This document shows positions 34,034-41,073 of a stretch of DNA of 64,000 nucleotides, piece after piece. The translations under genes were made by a program, and so were the position numbers. The notes beneath the pieces were generated by a model. That model saw only the letters and a list, made by a program, of their open reading frames with translations. It did no database searches and was not told the origin of the DNA. The stretch spans positions 26,549-90,548 of the forward strand of contig DKDP01000048.1 of assembly GCA_002449395.1 (NCBI GenBank), in the 5' to 3' direction. This DNA comes from Ruminococcaceae bacterium UBA6845. GTDB taxonomy: Bacteria > Bacillota > Clostridia > Oscillospirales > Acutalibacteraceae. How positions within the stretch are numbered: the stretch's first letter is position 1; each line of letters begins with the position of its first letter.

Positions 34034-34405
34034 TTATTTAACTTCGATCTCTGCGCCGACTTCTTCGAGCTTAGCCTTGAGATCCTCAGCCTCGTCCTTA
34101 GAAACAGCTTCCTTGATGGTCTTCGGTGCGCCGTCAACAAGAGCCTTAGCCTCTGCAAGTCCAAGACCTGTGATATCCTTAACAGCCTTAACAACCTTGA
34201 TCTTCTGTGCGCCTGCGCTCTTAAGAACAACGTCGAACTCTGTCTTCTCCTCGACTGCCGGGCCAGCTGCTGCCGGACCTGCTACAACTGCTGCTGCAGC
34301 TGATACGCCGAACTCATCCTCTACTGCGTGTACGAGCTCTGAAAGCTCAAGAACTGAAAGAGTCTTCAACTCTTCAACGATAGCATTAATTTTCTCTGAT
34401 GCCAT
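34034..34405 (-). CDS. rplL: Ribosomal protein L7/L12
   Basis: 123 residues, the stalk protein that recruits translation GTPases. N-terminal dimerisation helices (MASEKINAIVEELKTLSVLE), an Ala/Pro-rich hinge (AAAAVVAGPAAAGPA) and the globular C-terminal domain with KIKVVKAVKDITGLGLAEAK. GGAGG before the ATG. 53 bases after rplJ. Highest-expression codon use in the window. Confidence 0.98.
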   Translation of the reverse strand: MASEKINAIVEELKTLSVLELSELVHAVEDEFGVSAAAAVVAGPAAAGPAVEEKTEFDVVLKSAGAQKIKVVKAVKDITGLGLAEAKALVDGAPKTIKEAVSKDEAEDLKAKLEEVGAEIEVK

Positions 34406-34458
34406 GGTAATGTACCTCCATAAATTTTAGTAATTTTTAAATTAAGATTCGCTGACAA

Positions 34459-34968
34459 TTAAGCCTCAGCGGGAGCCTCTGCCTTATCGGCGATAGCCTG
34501 AACAGCACGAGCAAAGCCTGCGATAGGTGCGCTGAATACATTTGCAACCATAGAGAGCAATGTTTCTCTCGAAGGAAGGTTTGCAAGTTCCTTGAGCTTC
34601 TCCATCGTCATTACCTCACCGTCGAGGTAACCTGCTTTAAGGCTGAAGTTCTCGTGATCCTCTGCATACTTGTTGAGGATACGGGCTGCGGCTACATAGT
34701 CGTCCTTGGAAGTTGCGAGAGCTGTTGTTCCGTCGAGAACCTCGCTCATGCTTTCGAGAGACGTACCGTTGATTGCGAGCTTGAGAAGAGTGTTCTTAAC
34801 AACTGTGTACTCAACTCCTGCTTCACGGAGCTCCTTACGAAGAGCTGTATCATCGGCAACGGAAATTCCCTTGTAATCTACGATTACACCTGCGCATGAA
34901 TTGCTGATTCTGTCTGCAACGGAAGCAACGATCTGCTTCTTCTGTTCCAATACGCTTGCACTTGGCAT
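34459..34968 (-). CDS. rplJ: Ribosomal protein L10
   Basis: 169 residues, anchoring L7/L12 dimers to 23S rRNA. N-terminal VLEQKKQIVASVADRI and the RNA-binding LRKELREAGVEYTVVKNTLLKLA segment are typical. ATG at 34968 is used; the three extra codons upstream begin with the GTG of the GAGGTG ribosome binding site. Expression should be held in balance by the L10 leader upstream. The window shows neither rplK-rplA upstream nor rpoB downstream. Confidence 0.97.
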   Translation of the reverse strand: MPSASVLEQKKQIVASVADRISNSCAGVIVDYKGISVADDTALRKELREAGVEYTVVKNTLLKLAINGTSLESMSEVLDGTTALATSKDDYVAAARILNKYAEDHENFSLKAGYLDGEVMTMEKLKELANLPSRETLLSMVANVFSAPIAGFARAVQAIADKAEAPAEA

Positions 34969-35014
34969 TTTTTTCACCTCTCATGCAATGAAATAGGTGC
35001 TTATAACGAAAATT

Positions 35015-35160
35015 AATCCCTGTCCACTCACCGTGAACAGGGATATGACATACAAATATTAAACCGAATTGTCCGGCTTTCGTATGCTCCCATTCTCGGC
35101 AGGCGGTCTGTTAAAACCATTACGCTGATTGCACCTGCTGTCTTCGAAAAGAACAGCTTA
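35015..35160 (-). promoter_or_regulatory. L10 (rplJ) leader, autoregulatory RNA
   Basis: Read leftward the leader contains GAAGACAGCAGGUGC, AAUGGUUUUAACAGACCGCCUGCCGAG and AAAGCCGGACAAUUCGG, matching the L10-leader pattern bound by L10(L12)4. It closes with a stem AAUCCCUGUUCACG...GUGGACAGGGAUU plus AAUUUU just before rplJ, possibly an attenuator. Confidence 0.88.
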
Positions 35161-35163
35161 GTT

Positions 35164-35192
35164 ATATTAGCACACGTTTGCCGTTTTGTCAA
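35164..35192 (-). promoter_or_regulatory. Promoter of rplJ-rplL
   Basis: TTGACA (35187-35192), 17 bp, TAATAT (35164-35169) on the minus strand. Confidence 0.75.
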
Positions 35193-35301
35193 TATATTTT
35201 TAAAAATTTGCATAAAAAGATTAAGTCTGCAAATAATCCGTCCTTTTCTTATTGACTTTTTTTAATGATTTTGATAGTATAAATTGATTTAGATTTTATT
35301 G

Positions 35302-35381
35302 GTAGCCACTGACTAATTCGGAGTGCAATTATCGGCGAATCCGCAGCAGGAAAATTGTGCTGCGAATTAATCAGCGGTTAC
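35302..35381 (+). promoter_or_regulatory. Long imperfect hairpin in the leader of the HAD operon
   Basis: Eighty bases fold into one rod: GUAGCC/GGUUAC, CUGA/UCAG, UAAUUCG/CGAAUUA and AGUGCAAUU/AAUUGUGCU (with two G-U pairs), separated by single mismatches, capped by GCG-AAUC-CGC. That is about 26 paired positions, far beyond chance for a leader. It ends 22 bases before the HAD start codon. I do not recognise a riboswitch class; it may be an RNA regulator or a palindromic mobile repeat. Confidence 0.5.
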
Positions 35382-35403
35382 ATAAAGGAAAAGGAAGTAT
35401 CAT

Positions 35404-36399
35404 ATGCTTTTAGACAAAACAATTCACATTCCCGATCTGGGAGACATCGGCGCAGACAGCGGCTTTCACGTTCTCAGCGCCACAGAGGACGGAAAGTTTT
35501 CCGTTGGCAAGAACGGTGTTGTCGACATCGTTTCGACCGGTGACAGCAAGGTTGAGTTCGTTTCTTTCGGCTCACACACTCTCGCTTGCGTAAAATCGGC
35601 AATCGCCTACCCCGTTTACTATCCTGTTGCTCCCGTAACCCTTGAGAAGCCCGTTAAGGCTGTTCTTATGGATCTCGACGGCACAACGGTTCGCAGTGAG
35701 GAGTTCTGGATCTGGATCATTCAGATGAGTATCGCAAGTCTCCTCGGTAATCCGAAATTTGAGCTTGAAGAAGCCGACCTTCCGTTTGTTTCGGGTCACT
35801 CGGTTTCCGAGCATCTTCAGTATTGTATTGACAAATACTGTCCGGGTGCATCGCTCGACAAGGCTCGTGATTTCTATTTTGAGCACACTCACAGAGAGAT
35901 GGAAGAGATTATGGCAGGCAGAGGCAAGGACGGCGCATTCACCCCGACCGAGGGCGTTAAGGATTTCCTTTACGAGCTCAAGGATATGGGCGTGAAGATC
36001 GGACTTGTTACCTCGGGACTTTACGAAAAGGCATGGCCCGAGATTCTTTCCGCTTTCAAGACGCTCGGTATGGGCGACCCGAAAGATTTCTATGACGCAA
36101 TCATTTCGGCAGGCTTCCCGCTCAGAAAAGGTTCTGTCGGAACTCTCGGCGAGCTTTCACCGAAGCCGCACCCGTGGCTCTATTCCGAAACCTCTATCGT
36201 AGGTCTCGGCGAGGCGTTCGCAGACCGCAACCACGTTGTCGGCATTGAGGACAGCGGCGCAGGCGTTTGCTCAGTTCGTCTCGCAGGCTACACTACAATC
36301 GGTATCGCAGGCGGCAACATTGTTGACAGCGGCACAAAGGCTGTTTGTAACTACTATGAGAACAGCTTTGCCGATATTTTAAAAATTATAAAGGGATGA
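35404..36399 (+). CDS. HAD-superfamily phosphatase with N-terminal extension
   Basis: A 331-residue protein. Residues 1-85 form an extra domain without recognised relatives (DKTIHIPDLGDIGADSGFHV...). The HAD domain follows: nucleophile Asp in VLMDLDGTTVRS (about residue 90), a helical cap, VTSGLYEKA (motif II), K in PKPHPW (motif III) and GIEDSGAGVCS (motif IV), like beta-phosphoglucomutase relatives. Substrate probably a sugar phosphate. Followed at once by the small membrane gene and a GH38 protein, so a role in glycan breakdown is likely. Confidence 0.85.
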   Translation: MLLDKTIHIPDLGDIGADSGFHVLSATEDGKFSVGKNGVVDIVSTGDSKVEFVSFGSHTLACVKSAIAYPVYYPVAPVTLEKPVKAVLMDLDGTTVRSEEFWIWIIQMSIASLLGNPKFELEEADLPFVSGHSVSEHLQYCIDKYCPGASLDKARDFYFEHTHREMEEIMAGRGKDGAFTPTEGVKDFLYELKDMGVKIGLVTSGLYEKAWPEILSAFKTLGMGDPKDFYDAIISAGFPLRKGSVGTLGELSPKPHPWLYSETSIVGLGEAFADRNHVVGIEDSGAGVCSVRLAGYTTIGIAGGNIVDSGTKAVCNYYENSFADILKIIKG

Positions 36400-36404
36400 T
36401 TTAA

Positions 36405-36629
36405 TTGAAGAAAAAGATCAATTCCGAGAAAATTGTTCATGCAGTCAGCTTTGCCCTTTTTGTCCTTATGCTGACCGAGGCATACCTTGTTCACGAGGAC
36501 GAGATCAAAGCAAGCGTTGCAAGACTCAAAACGATCATCGAAAATAAAAACAAATCAGCCGAACCCGAACAGTCGGAGCTTTCGGAAAAAGGAGAACAAG
36601 CAGATGGACAACAAACCGCAGAAAATTAA
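36405..36629 (+). CDS. Tiny single-pass membrane protein
   Basis: A 74-residue protein: basic start KKKINSEK, one hydrophobic helix (VSFALFVLMLTEAYLV), then a highly charged tail. TTG start at 36405 with AAAGGGATGA upstream, five bases after the HAD stop. Its last 26 bases overlap the GH38 gene, which suggests coupled translation. Not recognised; the overlap with both neighbours makes it a likely real gene. Confidence 0.6.
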   Translation: MKKKINSEKIVHAVSFALFVLMLTEAYLVHEDEIKASVARLKTIIENKNKSAEPEQSELSEKGEQADGQQTAEN

Positions 36630-39465
36630 CTGCCATTTCATCTCCAATACCCACTGGGACAGAGAATGGCGCTTTTCGGCAAGAAGAACTCAGTATATGC
36701 TCGGCTATATGCTTGATATGCTGACGGATATACTTGACAAATATCCCGAGTACAGACATTTCCATCTTGACTCTCAGACTATGCCGATTCAAGATTATCT
36801 TGAGGCATATCCCGAGAAAAAAGAGCTTATGAAAAAATACATATCCGAGGGACGTATCGGCGTAGGACCGTGGTTCTGTCTCCCCGACGAATTTACCGTC
36901 GGCGGCGAATCGCTTATCCGTAACCTCCTGCTCGGCCACAGAATCGGCAAGGAGATGGGCGGAATCAGCAAAACGGGTTACTCCCCGTTCGGCTGGGGTC
37001 AGATCTCACAGCTTCCGCAGATCTATGCGGGCTTTGACATTCACTTCGCCTCGTTCTACCGTGGAATCAACGAGTATTGCGCTCCGAAATCGGAGTTCTA
37101 TTGGGAGAGCCCCGACGGAACAAGGATTTATGCTTCACGTCTCGGCAAGCGTCCCCGTTACAACATCTGGTACATCGTTCAGCGCCCGGTTTATTACAAT
37201 CAGCAGAACGAGAACAACCGTGATATGGTATGGAACGACAACAACGGTATCTTCAAATTTATTGATTCCGAGAACAAGAACCTTGACTATCAGTATGCTC
37301 ACCCGTTCTATGAGTATCACAAGGAGAACATAAAGCCCCGTGCCGAGCAGGCAATTAAGGAGCAGGACAACGACTGGACAACATCTCACCGTTTCTGGTC
37401 GCTCGGTCACGATTCCTCCTGTCCGGATGCACGTGAGGTTGAGATGATTAAGGATCTCGACGCCGCTCTGCCGAATGCGGTTGTTTATCACAGCTCGCTT
37501 AAAGAGATGGAGCAGGGCATCATTGACGAATTTGATCCCAATTCACCCGTTCTCAAGGGCGAGATGCGTGACCCGTACACCAAGGGAAGCGTCAGCAGTA
37601 TGATGGGCTGGATCATTTCCGCAAGAACCTATGTTAAGCAGGCTAACTTCAAGACGGAAACTCAGCTCCAGAATTATGCCGAACCGATGGCTGTTTTCGC
37701 CTCACTCAGCGGTGCGCCGTATCAGAAAAATTTCATTGACCTTTCATATAACTATCTTCTTCAAAATCACGGTCACGACAGCATTGGTGCTTGCGGACGT
37801 GACGTAGTTTACGAGGACGTTATCTACCGTTACAGACAGTCGAGAGAGCTTTCAAACTGCGTTTACGAGCGTGCATTTATGGACGTTGCCGGCGACATCA
37901 AGCTCGACGGTTTCAGCCGTGACGACGCTGCAATTGTTGTATTCAACCCGGCTCCGTTCAAGAGAAGTGAAGCAGTTAAGATGACAGTTGAGCTCCCGGC
38001 AGAGTGGAAAGCAGACAGCTTTAAGATCACCGATCCCGACGGAACGGTTCTTACATATCAGGTTATCACAACCAATATGAACTCCGCTCAGATCATTCAA
38101 AATCCGAATGACGTTGCAAACGTCCTTCATACTCAGCAGTACACGATTGAGCTCGATGTCAAGGACGTTCCGGCTATGGGCTATAAAACACTCAAGCTCC
38201 AGCCTCTCTATCATGTCCGTGCGACCACGCCGAAGACTATGCTCAAGAGGAATCAGGTTATGGAGAACGAATACCTCAGAGTTTCGTTTAACTCCAACGG
38301 TACCTATAACGTTCTTGACAAGGAGAACGGCAAGAGCTACGAGGGTCTCGGCTATTTCAAGGACACAGGTGAAATCGGCAACCCGTGGGAGCACTTCACT
38401 CCGGAAAATGACGAGACATTTACAACTCTTAACGAAAATGCAAAGATCACTCTTCTTCACGAGGGCGAGCTTGCCGTTTCATACAAGGTTGCTATTGACT
38501 GGGCTCTTCCCGAGGGAAGAAATCCCGACGAAAAGACACGTTCAAAGCACCTCAACCCCTGCAAGATCGAGAGCGTTATCACATTGAAGAAAGGCTCACG
38601 TTATCTTGAGGTTGAAACAACGATTGACAACCAGAGCGAGGATCATTACCTCCAGGTAGCGTTCCCGACCGATATCAAGTCAGAGTTCTCATATGCTCAG
38701 GGTCAGTTCGACGTTGTTAAGCGCCCGGTTGCTAAGCTCGACTATTCGCTCTATGACGAGATTCCTATGACGGAACAGCCGATGAACTCATTCGTTGACG
38801 TAACCGACGGCAAGGTCGGCGCAGCTCTCCTCAACACGGGTCTTAAAGCATATGAGGCTTCGGACGACGAGTGCGGCACGGTTTACCTTTCACTTCTCCG
38901 TGCTTTCCCGCTTCGCATCTGCGTTACAAGCGATATGCAGGATTACAGTGCGAGCGACAAGGGCTCACAGTGCATCGGCAAGAACACCTACCGTTACGCA
39001 TTTATGCCTCACAAGGGCGACTGGGAGGACGGCAATGTCTGGGGCGAGAGCGAGAGATTTAATCTTGCTTTCGGCGTAGCTCAGCTTGCTCCGACCGACC
39101 ACGGCAAGAACGGTCTTGTCCACTCATTCCTTGAACTCGGAACAGAGAAGCTCAATGTCAGCGGCATCAAGCAGAGCGAGGACGGCACAGGCTATGTTGT
39201 TCGTCTCTTCAATCCGTCCGATAAGACTCTCAAGACAACAATCCGTCTCAACGGCGGCATTGCTCCGATCGAAAAGGCACAGTCTCCTGTTGAAAGACAG
39301 CAGGCAGAGTTTGAGCTTCCGCCGTATTCGGGCAAGAAGTGGAACGAGGTTAAACTCGTAAGCCTTGAGGAAAAGGACGTAGCTCCGCTCACAGTTGACG
39401 AAAACGGATTTGCCGAGTTTGAAATCACCGGTAAAAAGATTCTTACAATTAAATTTGTTGGCTGA
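36604..39465 (+). CDS. GH38-family protein, divergent, nucleophile position altered
   Basis: A 953-residue GH38-like protein without a signal peptide. The first zinc ligands are kept in SNTHWDREW (residues 15-23), and a later His in LGHDSSCPD (about 268). The nucleophile segment, normally P-D-x-F-G before Q-x-P-Q-I, reads YSPFGWGQISQLPQI (about 126-140), so the expected Asp seems absent. The rest keeps GH38 length and C-terminal sandwich domains. It may act on an unusual substrate by another residue, or be inactive. ATG at 36604 has AAAGGAGAA; the upstream open frame overlaps the membrane protein gene. Confidence 0.82.
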   Translation: MDNKPQKINCHFISNTHWDREWRFSARRTQYMLGYMLDMLTDILDKYPEYRHFHLDSQTMPIQDYLEAYPEKKELMKKYISEGRIGVGPWFCLPDEFTVGGESLIRNLLLGHRIGKEMGGISKTGYSPFGWGQISQLPQIYAGFDIHFASFYRGINEYCAPKSEFYWESPDGTRIYASRLGKRPRYNIWYIVQRPVYYNQQNENNRDMVWNDNNGIFKFIDSENKNLDYQYAHPFYEYHKENIKPRAEQAIKEQDNDWTTSHRFWSLGHDSSCPDAREVEMIKDLDAALPNAVVYHSSLKEMEQGIIDEFDPNSPVLKGEMRDPYTKGSVSSMMGWIISARTYVKQANFKTETQLQNYAEPMAVFASLSGAPYQKNFIDLSYNYLLQNHGHDSIGACGRDVVYEDVIYRYRQSRELSNCVYERAFMDVAGDIKLDGFSRDDAAIVVFNPAPFKRSEAVKMTVELPAEWKADSFKITDPDGTVLTYQVITTNMNSAQIIQNPNDVANVLHTQQYTIELDVKDVPAMGYKTLKLQPLYHVRATTPKTMLKRNQVMENEYLRVSFNSNGTYNVLDKENGKSYEGLGYFKDTGEIGNPWEHFTPENDETFTTLNENAKITLLHEGELAVSYKVAIDWALPEGRNPDEKTRSKHLNPCKIESVITLKKGSRYLEVETTIDNQSEDHYLQVAFPTDIKSEFSYAQGQFDVVKRPVAKLDYSLYDEIPMTEQPMNSFVDVTDGKVGAALLNTGLKAYEASDDECGTVYLSLLRAFPLRICVTSDMQDYSASDKGSQCIGKNTYRYAFMPHKGDWEDGNVWGESERFNLAFGVAQLAPTDHGKNGLVHSFLELGTEKLNVSGIKQSEDGTGYVVRLFNPSDKTLKTTIRLNGGIAPIEKAQSPVERQQAEFELPPYSGKKWNEVKLVSLEEKDVAPLTVDENGFAEFEITGKKILTIKFVG

Positions 39466-39550
39466 TAAAAAGATTATACTGAGGGAGCGCCATTAGTCCG
39501 GCGTTCTCTCGGGCAAGGCATTTGCCCGAATTTGAGGAATAGATCATAAG

Positions 39551-40093
39551 ATGAAACATCTACGGAAATTTATGTATACTGCCGCCGGCTTGTTCGCCGT
39601 GCTCAGTGTTATTTTCCTTATTTCACACATTCACCACGACAATCATTATTCTTTCACCTGTTTTATCACATTCCTGACGTGTTTCTATCACTTTGCATAC
39701 AGAATTGTTGTTTCGGAGTCCTTATCGCACAAAACCGTTGAATTTAATTATAAAAACGGTTGGTTTGCACCCAAAAAATTTGAAGAACCGATTTTTAAGG
39801 CACTCAGGGTAAAGCGATGGAAAGAAAAACTGCCGAATCTTCTGCCTAACACATCGTCATCGCAGAAATTCCCGGTTGAAACTCTTATCAACGAGACCTG
39901 CTCGGCAGAGGTAATCCACGAGATAAACATTGCGCTGAGCTTCGTTCCTTTTTTTGTTTCCCTTTTTTACAGCAGTCACGTTTGGATTTTCCTTGTGTCG
40001 GGAATTTTAACGGCAATGTTTGATCTGTGCTTTATAATTTTTCACAGACATTTCAGACCGAGACTGATAAAACTTTTGAACACCAAAGAATAA
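39551..40093 (+). CDS. Membrane protein, CrtO-like acyltransferase family candidate
   Basis: A 180-residue protein with about four hydrophobic segments. The central NGWFAPKKFEEPIFKALRVKRWKEKLPN, with its R-x-K-x-W-K-x-x-L-P core, resembles the glycosyl-diaponeurosporenoate acyltransferase (CrtO) family, found well beyond carotenoid makers. No carotenoid genes are near, so another lipid-linked acceptor is more likely. RBS GAGGAAT. The 85 bases before it hold two small hairpins (GAGGGAGCGCC/GGCGTTCTCTC and GGGCAA/TTGCCC). Confidence 0.55.
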   Translation: MKHLRKFMYTAAGLFAVLSVIFLISHIHHDNHYSFTCFITFLTCFYHFAYRIVVSESLSHKTVEFNYKNGWFAPKKFEEPIFKALRVKRWKEKLPNLLPNTSSSQKFPVETLINETCSAEVIHEINIALSFVPFFVSLFYSSHVWIFLVSGILTAMFDLCFIIFHRHFRPRLIKLLNTKE

Positions 40094-40134
40094 AAGCCAT
40101 CAGGCAAAACGTCCGATGACTTGATAAATCACAG

Positions 40135-40163
40135 TTGACAAATTAATTTTTACAGCGTATAAT
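40135..40163 (+). promoter_or_regulatory. Promoter of the putative antitoxin RNA
   Basis: Consensus TTGACA (40135-40140), 17 bp, TATAAT (40158-40163), with no protein gene behind it. Confidence 0.85.
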
Positions 40164-40169
40164 AAAGAT

Positions 40170-40268
40170 GCAAAGGGTGGCATTACCGATAGACGGTTAC
40201 GCCCTCAAAAAATGGATTTAAAGAAATAAACCGCTTGTTTTCTCAGGACAGGGCGGTTATTTCTTTTT
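40170..40268 (+). ncRNA. Putative type I antitoxin RNA
   Basis: A transcript from about 40170 to the T-run at 40264-40268 would be about 100 nt. Its 5' end can fold AGGGU-GGCAUU-ACCG-AUAGA-CGGU-UAC-GCCCU. It ends in the hairpin GAAATAAACCGC...GCGGTTATTTC (40223-40263), which spans the stop codon of the convergent toxin gene, so its 3' end is antisense to the toxin mRNA. Only a five-codon frame (ATGGATTTAAAG..) is present. Confidence 0.6.
40223..40263. terminator. Shared bidirectional terminator of the toxin/antitoxin pair
   Basis: An 11-bp stem GAAATAA(A)CCGC / GCGGTTATTTC, with T-runs on both sides. Confidence 0.75.
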
Positions 40269-40355
40269 ATATGCAAGGACTGCAACGAACACAGTCACAA
40301 GTCCGATGATTACAAGTGCGAATGTAAATAAATTCTCATATGTAACGTATTGCAT
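40257..40355 (-). CDS. Holin-like type I toxin peptide
   Basis: A 32-residue peptide: polar start MQYVTYENLF, one hydrophobic helix (ALVIIGLVTVFVAVLA), basic end YKKK. The TY-x-x-L-F-x-F...KKK plan matches the small putative holin-like toxins (Fst/TxpA-type) of Firmicutes. The ribosome binding site GGGGGGTGAT lies in a possible 7-bp hairpin CGCCCUC-GUCAG-GGGGGUG that would hide it, as in known type I toxins. A convergent promoter and antisense RNA overlap its 3' end. Too short for ordinary gene calling. Confidence 0.75.
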   Translation of the reverse strand: MQYVTYENLFTFALVIIGLVTVFVAVLAYKKK

Positions 40356-40420
40356 AATATCACCCCCCTGACGAGGGCGCAGAGTGTAACCGCCTACCGC
40401 ATTGGTAATGCCACAAAAGC

Positions 40421-40449
40421 ATTATATATATTTCACATAGCTTTGTCAA
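40421..40449 (-). promoter_or_regulatory. Promoter of the toxin mRNA
   Basis: TTGACA (40444-40449), 17 bp, TATAAT (40421-40426) on the minus strand; leader of about 58 nt. Confidence 0.85.
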
Positions 40450-40451
40450 TA

Positions 40452-40500
40452 AAAAATAGGGCAATACTGCACAATTGAGATATGCGGTATTGCCTCATTT
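40452..40500. repeat. Dispersed repeat copy 3
   Basis: AGGGCAATACTGCACAATTGAGATATGCGGTATTGCCTCA has inverted ends GGCAATAC / GTATTGCC and matches copies 1 and 2 over GGCAATAC-Y-GCACAATT. It touches the 3' end of the GNAT gene. Confidence 0.6.
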
Positions 40501-41018
40501 TACAGATTCTTTTCAAGACAAACGAGTTGAACTCCGTCAATTCCGTTGAACACGCACGGTACAATCGAAACCTCGGCATACCCGAGCTTTTTATAAAGAC
40601 TGCGTGCGGCGGAATTTTTCGCATTTGTGTCCATTCTGAGGTGAGTGCAGCCGTTTTCAGCCGCATATTTTTCATAGAAATCAACAAACGCCGTTCCATA
40701 GCCCTTGCCCTTTATTTTCGGCGAAACGACAAGTGCGTGCAGAACCATCACCTTATTATCGGGAGCGTCAACTGCCCAGCTTGCATCGGCATATTCGGGA
40801 ACCTGCTCCCTGTTTATCCTTGCGGCTGCAACAACCGTTCCGTCAATTTCTTCGACGAACATATCTCCTGCCGCAACTGCCGTCTCGGCGGTTTTGCGTG
40901 TCGGATAGATATCTCTTATCCAGCCGATCGTAACCAGTCCCGCCTCCTCGGCATCGTGAATTTCATCATATATTTCACTGATTCGGTCAATATCCTTTTC
41001 CGTCGCTTTTCTGAACAT
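40500..41018 (-). CDS. GNAT-family N-acetyltransferase
   Basis: A 172-residue acetyl-CoA-dependent transferase. N-terminal MFRKATEKDIDRISEIYDEI, acetyl-CoA loop in VVSPKIKGKGYGTAFVDFYEKYA (Q/R-x-x-G-x-G/A variant KGKGYG), and the conserved NAKNSAARSLYKKLGYAEV near the end. Substrate unknown. ATG at 41018 with AAGGTG; a GTG three codons earlier overlaps that site. Confidence 0.9.
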   Translation of the reverse strand: MFRKATEKDIDRISEIYDEIHDAEEAGLVTIGWIRDIYPTRKTAETAVAAGDMFVEEIDGTVVAAARINREQVPEYADASWAVDAPDNKVMVLHALVVSPKIKGKGYGTAFVDFYEKYAAENGCTHLRMDTNAKNSAARSLYKKLGYAEVSIVPCVFNGIDGVQLVCLEKNL

Positions 41019-41073
41019 AATTTTCACACCTTTTAAAAAATCGCCCGCAGAAACGGACGATTTTCTTTTTATA

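Noticed and set aside
36487..36603. Upstream extension of the second GH38 gene
   Set aside because: It overlaps the small membrane gene in another frame and lacks a ribosome binding site; ATG at 36604 has AAAGGAGAA.
40206..40230. Five-codon frame MDLKK in the antisense RNA as a second toxin
   Set aside because: Too short and without a ribosome binding site; more likely a relic.
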